A stretch of 64,000 nucleotides of DNA, from the NCBI GenBank assembly GCA_011032825.1, contig JAADJZ010000020.1:620001-684000 (forward strand). Reading direction: 5' to 3'. The notes under the pieces are model-generated. The model did no database searches. It was not told where the DNA came from and was given only the letters and a program-made list of their open reading frames with translations. The DNA comes from Massariosphaeria phaeospora. Taxonomy: Eukaryota; Ascomycota; Dothideomycetes; Pleosporales. The position numbers were made by a program, and so were the translations under genes. Within the stretch, counting starts at the first letter, position 1; every line of letters starts with the position of its first letter. This document shows positions 22,080 to 33,949 of this stretch, piece by piece.

Positions 22080-22769
22080 GCTTTTTGAAAAACGACACGA
22101 TCAACAGTGGGAGCCGGTTGTATTAGTAGAGTAAAGCATGGCCTGCGATCAATTCGGGCATCTCCGGCAGGTGTTTCACGACCCATGGGCTGGTGATTTA
22201 CACAGTCGACTCTGAGAGCTGGTCGTATAGAGTTTCCATACAGCGATGTGAATCTACTTGGATAATTTTATTCTGCTAAGCACGTGTGCGCTTTCCCAGG
22301 AGCGGCAAGCTGTGTCCCCGCGATTGGTGATCAATTCCACTCCAAGACTCTGCCACTTTAACTCATACCAAGCGGTTGAACAGCATTTATTCCACTGCAA
22401 GTGACATTCATAAATGTTCCAAGGCGCTTCGACTTGACGCAGAGGAGCTATGGTGGTCGGTGTGCGCTGACATCTGATTGGTCAGGTGCCTCCTAACGCC
22501 TCGGCGCCCAACCGGGAGGGTCCTCGCCTCGCACCGCCTCGAGTCCTCCAAAAACAACCACCCCCACTGCGCCGCCCTCCGAGTATACCGCCCCACCGCC
22601 CTCTCGCCCGACAGGAACACCGTGTCTACGCGTCTTTCACAGACCACGGGTCCTTATACGACAACATGCAGACCAAATACCCGCTGTGCGGCGCATCCAA
22701 CGAGCCCGCGACCCTTCCAGTTACAACGCATTGCTTCCCTTACAGCAGTATCGAATCCCTTCTTGAACG

Positions 22770-23116
22770 ATGAGAACCAGACGTAAATTCAATCTTTTCC
22801 TCGTCGTGACGTGGACGATGGTTCTTCTCTTCGCCTTCTGCTGCTACTTCATCAACCTCGATAACAGCTGGGAAGACGCAGGCTTCGATTCGTACGATGC
22901 GATCGAGATACATCGGGCTCAACAAAATGCGCCGAAGATACAAATTTCGAGTGGCGTGGGCGATTCGACGACTTCGTGAGTAGACTAGACGCAGTGTGCG
23001 GAAAGGAACTGATTGTAGCACTTAGGGAAGTGTTTCCAGACCAGACGACGTTTGTGCTGTCATTCACTCGCGGATCCTCGGAGCCTACGGATTCAGCTGC
23101 TGCGGGATTCGAGTAG
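22770..23116 (+). pseudogene. N-terminal remnant of a DUF3431-type gene
   Basis: ATG 22770 opens MRTRRKFNLFLVVTWTMVLL with one membrane segment, then NLDNSWEDAGFDSY. This parallels the start of the intact DUF3431 gene at 28465 (MHIRRQFHLCLAAAWMVILI, NLGDTWKDF). A GTGAGT donor at 22976 and a TAG acceptor before 23026 give join(22770..22975, 23026..23116), 98 residues. That frame ends at TAG 23114-23116 without any of the large DUF3431 domain. It is therefore a truncated duplicate; it could still make a small single-pass membrane protein. The splice is inferred. Confidence 0.5.
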
Positions 23117-23489
23117 CGCGGTATTTCGTGTCGACCCGGGGCTGTGGAGTCGTTTGCCGCTACGCACACATGCAATCTAGGCTTCTTACCCACATACCGA
23201 TTCCTTCGCGGCCGTCAACTGAAGCCATATCCTTCGCTCGAAGCTCATGATATGAATTCAAGGTCGAAAAGATAAAGCCGCGTGGGACAAAGCACTTCAG
23301 TGGTCTGGCCATATACGATGAAAAGGGTTTGTGAGGAGAAACCCAGCTGTGTTCGTCGCGATTAATGAAACAACTGCTTTCGTGGAGTGGACCGAGATAT
23401 AAAATACTGAATAGTAAACGGTTAGGGCCGCGAGCAACTCAAGCATCAAAGCCGTGATTCTGAACTATTGATTGAAACATGCACACAGC

Positions 23490-25252
23490 CTACAACGTAT
23501 ACCTGAACAACGGATGTCGATGTCCCAAGCGTGAAACATCGCCCTCCAGCAGCCTGCCATCCCGATCACCGCGGTCGCGTTTCTTGTTCTCCCAGCGCAG
23601 ATACAGAATCTGGGCGGATGCGAGTATGAAGGTTATGACGAGTGCGCCGATGTTGACGGAATGGCCAAGGGTGTATTTGGGACTACGCGTGGATTTGTCA
23701 GAAAAGAGCTAGTCACATGAAGGATTTAAAGAGGCGACGTACGCATCACGTTGCAGATAGATGAACGTTCCGATGAAGGCAGAGCAGTTTGCGATGGAGA
23801 TGACGACACCCACGCCGACGGCTCGGACGTAGTGCGGCGCGAGGTTGTTGGAGACCCAGCCCTGAAACGCGTTAGTATCCTGCGCCACAGGCATGCATCC
23901 AGCGAACATACCATCAACATCGGAGACCCTTGGAATACCCCTGTCGCGATGAGAAACGTTCCGCCATACTTGACAGAGTTTTTGTCAGATGCGAGAAGCA
24001 TGATGTAGCCGCAGAGCGCGACGACGGAGCCCACGACAATGAAGATGCCCCGGCTCTTGACCTTGTCCGAGTACCGGGCCGTGAGAATGACGACGACGAA
24101 GCCGAGCATATTGGGTGGGACGGTGAAGAGCTGCGCGGTGGTGGACTTGTAGCCCATGCCGGCGATGATGGACGGGAGGAAGAGGGAGAAGCTCTCGTCA
24201 CTGTTAGTATGGTATGGCTTACAAGAGTGGACTAGTTACATACGTAAAGAGGCACTAGCAAGAAGAACCAGAGGAAACCACAGAGATAGACCTGCGGTGT
24301 CTTAAGCGCCATCTTCACCCAGTACCAGTCCAGCTTCTCCTCGTCGACATCAATGTCCGTGGCCCCACTCGCATCGAGTCTCATGCGCCGCAGCGCCCAG
24401 TCTTTCTCCTCGGCTGTGAGAAAACGAGCTGCGGCAGGCGTGTCGGGCATAAAGAAGAAACAGATGATGCCGAAGACGACCGTGATGGCACCCTCAACTA
24501 TTCAACGGGTTAGCTCTGTGTGGTTCTCGCCGGGATCCGCCATGCACCTACTGAAAAAGATCCACGGCCACTTGTTGTACCCGCGATACTCGATCTTGCC
24601 CAACGCGCTCGCCAGTAACCCGCCGAAAGCCCCGGACAGCGGCGCCGCGCAGTAAAACAAGCCGCTCCGGTACAGCATCTGGTGTCTGCGATAGAACATG
24701 GCCAGGTAAATAATCACGCCGCCCAGGATCCCGCCCTCAAACATGCCCAGCAGCAGTCTGCACACAATGAGCCCCGCGTAACTCTTCGTGAACCCCATAA
24801 AACAACACACGAGCCCCCACAGCGTGATCAACGCGGGCAGATACACGCCCGCGCGAAACTTCTTGAGCAGCAGGTTCGAGGGCACGTCGACGAGGATGTA
24901 CGGGATGTAGAAGACGAGCAGGGCGACGTTGAACGCGGTGCCGGTGTCGATGCCGAGGTCTTTGGGGAGGCCGGCGATTTTGGCGTTGCCGATGTTGCTG
25001 CGGTCGATGAAGGAGAAGAGCCTGGGACTGTTGTTAGACGATGCCGTGATTGATAAGGATGAAGAAGTCGGAGACGCACCATATCCCGAACAGCCAGGGC
25101 AGAATGTGCAAGTCGAACTTCCAATTCAGTCTCTTGTCCAGCGCGGGGTTCTCGACTACCGTGGCTGCGGCATCAAGTGCTTTCTCGACGTGGTCGGCGG
25201 CTGACTTCTCGACTTCGTCGCTGGGGCGCTGTGTCCCTTCTCCTATGGCCAT
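23490..25252 (-). CDS. MFS permease, anion:cation symporter (Dal5/Tna1-like) family, six exons
   Basis: The coding sequence is complement(join(23490..23682, 23743..23861, 23912..24193, 24244..24497, 24552..25021, 25080..25252)), 496 residues; all five junctions keep frame. Start at 25252 (MAIGEGTQRPSDEVEKSAAD). TM1 ends in FSFIDRSNIGNAKIAGL, the family's typical first-loop motif. Then come VDVPSNLLLKKF, MFEGGILGGVIIYLAMFYRR, PWIFFIEGAITVVFGI, LYSFSLFLPSIIAGMGY, LTARYSDKVKSRG and, near the end, RDAPKYTLGHSVNIG. These fit the fungal Dal5/Tna1/Liz1 group that moves carboxylic acids such as allantoate, nicotinate or pantothenate. The substrate is not determined. The GAG acceptor before SFSLFLP is unusual but is the only one that keeps the family sequence. 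Confidence 0.9.
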
Positions 25253-25938
25253 TTTGCAAGAAACAAGAGATCGTACGTCGAAGGTTCCAACGCGAGGAAC
25301 TCCGAATCGATCTAGACAGTGATCCGACGAGCAGCGCGCACCTCTGATAAACCATCGTGGACGCACAGTGCGGCTATGCACGTGGGCCACAGTGGAAGGA
25401 ATGCGGGGTAACACCAATTCGGGTCATGGCCAGGGTGTGTTGTGGGGAAGAACACATCACTCCACGTCGGTTAAACGTAGCTTGGGTCGAGCTAGTGGTA
25501 GAGCAAGATGGATGTGGGATGGCTGGGGAAATTCAACGAATCAGTGCATATGCGATGTCGAGTTGAAGGAGCACTAGCCGGCGTTGTCGGATTGTGAAAT
25601 CCAAATGCCGGGGACGTTTGGGGAAACGGTGTGCGCTAGGGGAGTTAAGGTCGTCTGGACTGATCTCTTTTTGCGCCGGTGGGCTGGTGGTACAACGGAG
25701 TGGTTAGGTTAAGAACATGGAGCTGTGTACGTTGCGGTTAATAGGGCGGGGAGCTTGGAGCCAAGCTGATTTCCGCTGGGCACCGGCTACAGATCTGCTT
25801 CCGACATAGTTTGAGATGTGGAGTACAGCGAGGTCGTGATTTTGGACTTTAACAAGTTGCCGTTATTGGTTACTTAGCACTGTGTCATTGGGCCGATCAA
25901 GCTATAAATCATGCCTAAAGCCAGCGACCTTTCTTCGG
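25253..25938. other. Intergenic, no gene seen
   Basis: Promoter side of the permease gene and 3' side of the aspartic-protease-like gene. No supported ORF or repeat. Confidence 0.55.
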
Positions 25939-27681
25939 CTACCTAGACGACGACGTTCCGTCCAGTTCCGCGGCGTCACATTCACCCTGCAACTCAGACC
26001 ACTTTTTCTCCTGCGGCTGGTTTTCTGGTAGCTCGCTCGGAACAGTTAGCAGATTTGGACGGCTGTGGTATGGTGGCACGGGCGGCGTATCTTCTTTCCC
26101 GTCTTCCCGAACTTGAACGCCTCGTCTATTTCTACGCAGTACCAGGAAGATCAAAGTGGCGACAATGAGTAGGCCAATTACGATCCCCACGACGATTCCG
26201 GCTATTCTACCACCGGATAGCGGTGCGGCTGACGAGCGGGGTGTCGATGTCGGCGTCGGCGTAGAAGTAGCTCGCGGGCCAGGAACTTCGCTCGTCCCAT
26301 GGCTTTCTGCCGCGCAAAACACATCGTTGATCTGATTCTTCTCATCCAGCCCAGCTATGTTTCCCAACTCTGCTTTTGTGTCCGCTTGCCAGAGGGAAAA
26401 GGTTTCGGTATCATGATTCACACTTAAATAAGCCGAAGAGAAGAACAAGCGCCCAATCACTGGCAGATCGTTCACGTTGCCGGCTTGAATTGGATTTAAA
26501 ACGAGGTTGCGCACGGTATCGTTCGTAACAATCTGTCCGTCTGAAGGTGCAATGCTGCGGTCGGGTACGACAAGCTCGGTGTTCGGGATACGTATCGAGA
26601 TGCTGTTTTGAAAGGAGAAAGTCAGGTCGCCGTAATAACTACCCACGAATATGTCAGCTTTGAAAAAACTGGAAGAGCATCAATACACTCACACGCCCTC
26701 CGGCTGAAACAACATCGTAAAGTAATTGATGCCAACACTCCGTGTCTCCGTTCCTTCCGGATACTCCCCGCCAGCAAGGGTGCGGAAGTTTCGCCAGTAG
26801 AGGAAGGGAATGGTCATGAGACCGGCAAAGCTAGGCGCGATGCAAGCCTGGATAGCAGAAGACTGTGACCCCATGAAGATGCTAGTATCTGTGCCGTTCG
26901 GCCAATTAAGCGAGATGTCGTTGATGGAGACCAGCATTCCGGTCGAACAGTTCGACTTGTAATTGAGGGATGATGTGAGGTTCTCGGCTTTTCCATTTCC
27001 GATGAAGGCTTGATCTAAGCCGCCTAAGACGAGGGATCCGGGCATTTGCTGATTCTCCGGCCCACCCACGAGACCCCAGAAGAGCGAGTAAGCACGCGAA
27101 GTGATACGACCGGCGTTTTTGAGCACGTTAAGAAGTGTGGAGTTACGACCAAGGCCGAGTTGTGCTTGGCTTATCCATTCAGCATTCAAGTCGGCATAAG
27201 GAATTCCAAATCCAAAATCCTTGAGCAAAAAGTTTGTCTGTAGTTGGAAGGTATCCGTCAACCAAAGGGCGTCGACGCCATCGCTGGACTTTCTGCTTTC
27301 CGTTGTGCCATTCGAGTGTGAAGATTCCGGATCGTAAAATCCACCACGGAAGGTCCTACAGGCCGAGTCCGAAAACCCTTCAGGACAGTGCCCTCCGCTT
27401 TTTCCGTATAGATAGGTCTCGTTGTTATCACTAGGTAGGTAGTTAACAACAAGGTCTAACGCAGAGAAGGTAGGCGCGACATACGCACTGGCAAACACCG
27501 AGAAAGTCTGCGGCGCGTCACTTCCAACTCCGATCGATATACCACGCATTCGAGCTCCGTTTGTCATTGCGACATCTTCGACCGGCACCAATAGTGGCTT
27601 CGATACACAGGAGGAAATCGCACTAGAAACGAAAAGCTGCAGTAAACAACTGTGTTTGACCATATTTGGAACGAATGGCAT
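25939..27681 (-). CDS. Membrane-anchored peptidase A1-like protein lacking catalytic motifs
   Basis: The coding sequence is complement(join(25939..26638, 26693..27681)), 562 residues. The 54-nt intron has donor GTGAGT and acceptor TAG. The start at 27681 (MPFVPNMVKHSCLLQLFVSS) gives a signal peptide; ATG 27663 is possible. The body follows the pepsin fold in order: ISIGVGSDAPQTFSVFA, LGLGRNSTLLNVLKNAG, GSLVLGGLDQAFIGNG, SINDISLNWPNGTD, PVIGRLFFSSAYLSVNHDTE. However, no D-T/S-G motif is present: the first site reads FSVFASAY and the second QACIAPSFAG. A Ser/Thr/Pro stalk leads to a TM helix (about 474-497, IAGIVVGIVIGLLIVATLI) and a basic cytosolic tail. It is probably a surface protein without protease activity, possibly a sensor or binding protein (inference). 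Confidence 0.82.
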
Positions 27682-28464
27682 GGTCTGGACGATTAGCTGA
27701 TGTAAATGCAGCGAGCATACGTTGGATAAATGAAAAATAAGATCAACCACGTAAGTGAACGAATCTCATGATGGAGTCGGCATAGAAGATGGAAAGGGAG
27801 TCGGAGGCCAGTTGGTAACGCGGTAGGTGTAGCAGGTAGTGCGGCGTGGCGGTACACAGTGCGGCGTAGCATTTCAGCTTGTCGAATCCCATAACAGCTC
27901 GCCAGGCCCAAAAGGACCTCTTGCGGGCGGCAAAGCGAGTGACGGCACACGTGCACCTTGACCTGCGCCAATCAAGTCCGATAGAGTTTCAGCAGAACAC
28001 ATACCGTAGTGAAGGGAACGTTTTCTTTAGAAGAGATAGCTACCAGCTCTTTATATCCTAGATAACACGATAGGTACTCATAGATGCATCAGACGGTCAC
28101 GTGGGTACAGAACACTAGAAGGCTTTCATCTTAGCTAGACAAGATGCATCGAAAGCTAGGTATGAAAAGGACTTTGAGGCCTTGAAACGAGAGTATATCC
28201 ATGAGATGTGTGACGTGCGACGTGCGACGTGTTGCAGAAGGTGGGCGGGTGTTGGCGCGTACTGGGTGTTGTGATAGGCTCCGCTTAGCGCCCGTGGACC
28301 AGGCTTGGCGTGAAGGTTGGGAATCTTAAAATAGCGTGACTGTGCCGAAGAGTTTTCGCGGGAGCTGCGCCGCAACCACTCGCCATGCTAAGTCTAGAGC
28401 CCGTCGTGTGCATCAGAGAATACGACACACCTACTCTCTAGATCTTCCTTTTCTCATCCAGACC
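27682..28464. other. Divergent spacer
   Basis: Upstream regions of the peptidase-like gene and the DUF3431 gene. It contains a doubled GTGCGGCGT phrase near 27838-27872 and a GTGACGTGCGACGTGCGACG run near 28211. No gene is seen. Confidence 0.5.
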
Positions 28465-29636
28465 ATGCACATCAGACGGCAGTTTCATTTGTGTCTTGCG
28501 GCAGCGTGGATGGTCATCCTGATCGTGGTTGTTCGATGGGAGTGGGCTTCAAATCTCGGCGACACCTGGAAGGATTTCAGAAAGACTGCGCGACTGAGCA
28601 GATATGAAGCGACCGAGCAGATTCCAATCGAAAACGATAAGAATGACATAACGGCAGCACCTACTAGCGGCAGTCCGTAAGTTGTCACATAGAGAGCCAT
28701 CGACGGTCTAAACTAAGGTCGTATGCGTAGAACCCACGAAGCACAGTTACAATCGGCGATGCAGCAGTCGCCGTTCCTTGCTTCATCTCAGCCAGATCAG
28801 TCCCACGAAACTGGCACTGCATCCCCCTCACCACGTCTACGGTGATAGTATCATCAGTCCCTAAATCCGAGCCTACGCCTCTTCCAAAACGTGTCGTAGT
28901 GATGGGAAAGCTCGAATCCGAAGACACCAGCTGGGTTAATACCGATCTCTCGGACTGGCATCACGCAATCTATGTTGTAGACGGCCAGAACTTCACTACT
29001 CCAGACTCTAGTATCCTCCGGACACCCATCAACAAGGGCAACGAAGCGCTGCCCTACCTAACGTATCTCGTGACCAACTACCACAGTCTGCCAGCTACAA
29101 TAGCATTCGTCCACTCCCACCGTGACGGCTTCCCTCGAGCCTGGCATACAGACGCACCCAACCACAGCGCCGCAGCCATGCTCAAAAGTCTCAATATCGA
29201 CTTCATACAAAGAAATGGTTATGCCAACTTGAGATGCATCGCGGACCCGGGATGCCCCGCCGAAGTCCAATCATTCCGCGACCCGCCGGAGGCTCATCGT
29301 ACCATCGAATCCGCAATGCCTGACGCCTGGCGCACATTGTTCGACAATTCGACAGTACCACCCATCTTGGCTACGCCGTGCTGCAGTCAGTTCGCGGTGT
29401 CAAGAGACCAGGTGCTAACAAGACCATTGGCGGACTATGAAAAATATAGAGACTGGCTGATCGAGACGGAACTGGATGATGACACGTCAGGTCGCGTCTT
29501 TGAGTATCTGTGGCATGTGATTTTCGGCCAAGAACCGGTCTAGTATGTTTTCTATGCTTGTAGATGATCAGTTGCTGACATTTGCAGTTGTCCGAGCTTG
29601 GAAAGATGCTATTGTGACGTCTACGGCAGATGCTGA
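28465..29636 (+). CDS. DUF3431 domain protein, type II membrane, three exons
   Basis: The coding sequence is join(28465..28676, 28742..29542, 29588..29636), 353 residues. Introns of 65 and 45 nt have GTAAGT and GTATGT donors, and the second splits the Tyr codon of EPVYCPSLERCYCDVYG. One N-terminal TM segment (LCLAAAWMVILIVVVRW) suggests a signal anchor. The DUF3431 body is complete: VVVMGKLESEDTSWV, DWHHAIYVVDG, LPATIAFVHSHRDGFPRAWH, NGYANLRCIADPGCP, ATPCCSQFAVSRDQVLTRPL, DTSGRVFEYLWHVIFGQEP. The family is fungal and uncharacterised in detail. The SHRDG and CC motifs and the lumenal topology suggest a secretory-pathway enzyme, possibly glycan-related (inference). A truncated relative lies at 22770. 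Confidence 0.9.
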
Positions 29637-32402
29637 ACGTGTTAGTGGCCTTTGAATCAACGGATCTACGGGTACGGGGGTGACGGGGGTGTTGCGACGA
29701 TCGAGGCCCACGGAGCCCATACGCCATGTGCCCTCGAGAAGAGTTCGCCGCGGACCCATGAAATCATACGTGAAAAGAGGAGCCCAAGGGAGGAAGTAAC
29801 TGTAAAATACTGTAAGGGAAGAGAAGAAGAAATGGGAGGGGACTAGACCATGACCATGGGCCAGGTATCAGACGCCGGTAAGGAAAGAAGCCGGTCGTTC
29901 TGTGCTCGAAGACGGTCGCTTGAATGCACGACGAAGATATAAGGTTTCGGCGGCAAAGTGTACACACACTATTTTCCTCTAGGATTTGAGATGATAGTTT
30001 CCCTGAGCTGTATTAGAAATATAATAACACGTGTGCAATAGTTTCGACGTTACTTTGTGTTACGAAATGGGGCATAAGTCTTCTGATCCGTCAATGTCAC
30101 GGGCTGTGGATTACCTAATGCCTTAGCCCACGTCTCGTGACCGTCCTTATCGATAAGGTACCTGCACTTTTCCTAAGCCGAAGAAAAAATCTTCCACCGA
30201 CTCCCCCTGCACCGTGTCGAAGCGAGAACTTATTCATTGAGGACCGTCCGCCATTCATCGAATCCAGCTCATGGCTTCTGTCCAGGGAGTCATCGTGTTG
30301 AATGCGCCATTACTGGCCGCCTAGCTCCCGCATTGAAGACATCTGGAAGTCCGTGTCGGATGGATGCCGCAGAGCCTCAGGAATTCATTTCGGACCTTCG
30401 AAAACCCATTATGCCAGCTCGTACTAATGGTGATGTTTAGCACGACGAAGCTCTCGATGAGGGGGGTGGAGAGCCTCCCGCCTGATAGCGATTCCGACCC
30501 GTGCTTGGTAGTCTTGCTAGACGACGACAGGTGAAGGCTTTGGTGAGCTGGAAACTCGTGGTCGTATGGACTGCATTCAGAGGTTGTGGCCCGCGTTGCC
30601 TCTGGATCTCAAGCCAGTCATCGTTTACGTCACGACTGCTCGTTCCCACTTTTTACTCTCAACTCGTCCTTGTCATCGTCTTCCTACATCTCCTTCTTTT
30701 CTCCATGGTCCCACTCGCCGGCGGCCAAGACTCATTCAAGCGAAGCTGGCCAAGATGGTCGAGAATGCAATATCTTCTTTTTCGGTGTCTTATATTTCCT
30801 CCTCAACAGCACGCAACCCTCGCCCGCCAATTCGTTCCGCAACCCGCCCTTTCCCGGGCTCACTTTCTCCAACGTCGCAAATGGGTCGGCTTCCTCGTCA
30901 CTAGGCAGAACGCCTCTTTCTATGTACAACTTCGTCAAAGCGTCGATTCCTTCGGTGCGCCGAGCCGGTTGTGGCAATTTCGTAAACGGCCGCGCGACGA
31001 CGCGCTTCACGACGTGATTTTTGCGGCATACACACACCTTATCAAGGATTTATACCAGACTGGTGGCTGAGATTTGCTATTACTGAATTGGGTCGGCGAT
31101 GCATCGCGCCGTCGTCAGGCGATGGATCGGAAGCCTTCGTTGAAGCTGTGGTGCCTGATTTCCACTCTTGCATCGAGTCCACGGTGCGCAACCTCACGCA
31201 GTGGCACTACGACGGGGCGGTATTGCAGCTCAATATACTCGCGCTGTACAGCGAGGCTCTGGATACTCCGGGCGAGGCAGGACAGCGGGTTGCAGCAACA
31301 TCACAGGTTTCTGCTCTGCGTGTTCATTGTGAGTATTCCCTCCATACCTCGGGGTCAACGTTCACAAACGTACCTACGACAAGAAATACTCCATCAAAGT
31401 ATGTCGCATCCAGAAAGAGTTCTTTGGGCTCGAAGCGCTGCGCCTACACTTTCCATCCTCGATGCGATGGCTGTGGGCGTTGCGGCGCAGCTCAGGAATA
31501 ACGCCGTTATTGGCACGAACGCGACAACTCCGTCAGTAGTGAAGTTAACGGGTAGCGCGGTGTCGATGGAGCGGAGTCCCAGGGCGGTTTCAGGTGCGAT
31601 CTCCGACATCTGTCTTTCCGTGCTTGTCGTCTGAGACATATGGCATACCCACCATGCGAAAAAGTCTCGCCATAGTAGAGGATGCCGACCACTATATGGC
31701 CTCGAGTCTAAAAGTTCGCTCACCTGGCGGGCTTATATCATCACGCGGCTTCAGATTCCCCGGATGAGCACATCGGGTAATGCGATGCTGGAATCAGCCG
31801 CCCCAGCTTCTGCAGCATCAATATCCACTCGCATGACCCGGAGATTTGGCGACGCAGGTTCTACGGCCAAAGAGGGTAATTCACAGTCAAGTGTTGAAAG
31901 ATGCGCTAGCCGCACGGAGAATTTTGCGATTATGGGGATTGCGGATGATGGCGCTGTGCTGGAACGGCTGGGGTTCGAACGTTCTACTCCCTTATTGTTA
32001 CTTGCTCACTACTATCTTCTCCAGATCCCTCGCACCGGACTTTTTTCACGCCATTTCCCGAAACGGCGATTCAGCTATCACAGTTGCCACATGCGGTTAG
32101 TGTCTGCAGATCTGATTTGCGAGCCGAAGGATCTCACTAGTTTAGCCCCTGCTTACCTGCTCGGACGGGGAATTCTGTGATCGTGGAATCTTGGTGTTTG
32201 GAGTGGGGCAGTGCGGGTAGTCAATAAAGAACAAGAGGCAGAGGGATATGAGAGATGGTATAAGTATGGGAAGGAGGACGAGAGGAAAGTATCACGACAA
32301 CCAACATTCTATCTAATAGTCCAGTCCTTCTTCCAACTGTTTCGACACTCTCGCATTTCTCCATTGTTTTCGTACCTTGATTACTCATACAAAAGTCGCA
32401 TC
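29637..32402. other. 2.8 kb without a firm gene; possible decayed gene
   Basis: 29637-30480 shows no supported ORF. Between about 30500 and 32180 several frames on both strands stay open, e.g. plus-strand segments reading FFGLEALRLHFPSSMRWLWA near 31410 and PDFHSCIESTVRNLTQWHYD near 31150. The first resembles the C-terminal half of fungal F-box-like proteins, but no single frame or good splice path joins the pieces. It is either a decayed F-box-like gene or GC-rich noncoding DNA. A TATA-like ATAAGTAT (32259) and a long TC-rich leader near 32290-32400 belong to the lactonase-like gene. Confidence 0.3.
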
Positions 32403-33685
32403 ATGCATCTACCCAGCTCCAGCACCCTTATCTTCCTCTCAACCCTTCCGCTCCTCACCGCCGCGCTTCCAGCATCCAACGGTATCCACGGCCGCAACCC
32501 AGCGCACAATGGAAAAGCCATCTACCTCATCACTAACGGCGTCGAAAACAGCGTCGCCGCCCTTCCCATTAGCGCAGACGGTACACTCGGCGATGCCAAA
32601 CTCACGCCGACGGGTGGGAAAGGCGGCGCGACAGTGAATGCAATGGGTCAGCCTGCGGCACCAGATTCGTTAGTATCGCAGTCCGCGTTGACGATTGCGG
32701 GCAAGGTAAGACTCTCCTTTACATCCTCCCGGTCGAACACGAACTAACCGACCACTAGCACATCTTCGCTGTAAACGCCGGCTCAAACACCATCTCCATG
32801 TTCGCCATCGATTCCAAGGACCCCACCTGGCTCAAGATGGTCGGAGAGCCCGCCGCTCTCCCCGGCACCTTCCCTAACACCGTCGCGGCATCCGCCAAGA
32901 ACTCCCTTGTCTGCGTCGGCACCACAGGCTCCAAAGCCGGCATCTCGTGCGCCAACTTCGATGCCAAACACGGCATCGGCGCCATGGACGCCCTCCGGCC
33001 ATTCCCGCTCGGCCAGTCCGACCCACCGTCGGGCCCCGTCAACACCGTCTCGCACACTTTCTTCTCCGCCGACCAGCTGACGCTCTTCACCACCGTCAAG
33101 GGCAACCCCATGGTCAACAACACGGGCTTCCTCAGCGCCTTCTCCGTCGACAGGGGCGAGACAGCCGACTGCGCCGTCACCCTCTCCACCAAGGAAACAC
33201 GCTCCAAGCCCAACGGCACCGCCGTGCTCTTCGGCTCGCAGCCCATCCCCGACACCAACCCGCCCCAGATCTTCAGCACCGACGCTTCGTTCGGCGCGGC
33301 CATTCTCTCCGTCTCGCCCTCGTCTACCGCCACCACGCTCGCCCTCGGGCCCATCGCCGACCAAATGGCCACGTGCTGGGTCGCCATCTCGCCCGTCACC
33401 AAGACCGCGTACGTGACCGACGTCGCGATCAACCGCATCGTGGAGATGAGCCTCAAGGATGCCAGCATCACCGGTGAGATCGACTTGAGGATGCAGACGA
33501 AGAGCCCCGGCTTTATCGATCTGCGGGCTGCGGGCGGGTATTTGTATGCGCTGGCCCCTGGTAACGCCACCGTGAAGGCGGCTGTGAGTGTTGTGGATTT
33601 GGCGAGCAAGGCGCTGGTCCAGCAAAAGGAGTTGGCACCGTTTGGCATCGCGGCTACAGCGATGGGCATGGCGGTGTTGATGTAA
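32403..33685 (+). CDS. Secreted lactonase-like (3-carboxymuconate cyclase-like) beta-propeller protein
   Basis: The coding sequence is join(32403..32705, 32759..33685), 409 residues; the 53-nt intron has donor GTAAGA, branch CTAAC and acceptor TAG. A clear signal peptide (MHLPSSSTLIFLSTLPLLTA) is followed by NGKAIYLITNGVENSVAALP, the typical blade opening where a displayed value is compared with a name. Repeated blades follow: KHIFAVNAGSNTISMFAID, SLVCVGTTGSKAGISCANF, TTVKGNPMVNNTGFLSAFSV, TAYVTDVAINRIVEMSL. The family (lactonase, seven-bladed propeller) includes abundant secreted antigens of fungi. The catalytic role of these secreted forms is not settled. Exon 2 is strongly GC-biased at third positions, as in a well-expressed gene. 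Confidence 0.85.
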
Positions 33686-33949
33686 GAGGAGCGGACGTTC
33701 CTGTGATTGGTTCGCTAATCTCTTCTTATCTGTTTCGGATTTTCTTTGTATAACCTTCTCTTTTCCCGTTGCATTCATCGGCACGAGCATATAGCATTGC
33801 ATTTTTTACTCCAACGCGTTTAGCGCCTCGCTTCTCGAATATAGATGTTGTGACTTAAAAAGTGCTTTGGCGATTGTCTTTGACCTAGCGCGGATGTAGT
33901 GTTGTTCCATCGGCATACCCCGACACAGCCCGGTGTTCGAATGCTGCTC

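Noticed and set aside
30501..31723. Overlapping ORFs of 86-189 codons on both strands
   Set aside because: No single frame, splice path or domain supports one gene; recorded only as a possible decayed F-box-like gene.
31960..32000. tRNA gene suggested by a GGTTCGAAC B-box-like sequence
   Set aside because: No A box at the right distance and no acceptor-stem pairing could be found.
32783..33802. Long minus-strand ORFs (304 and 339 codons)
   Set aside because: Shadows of the GC3-rich lactonase-like exon on the plus strand.
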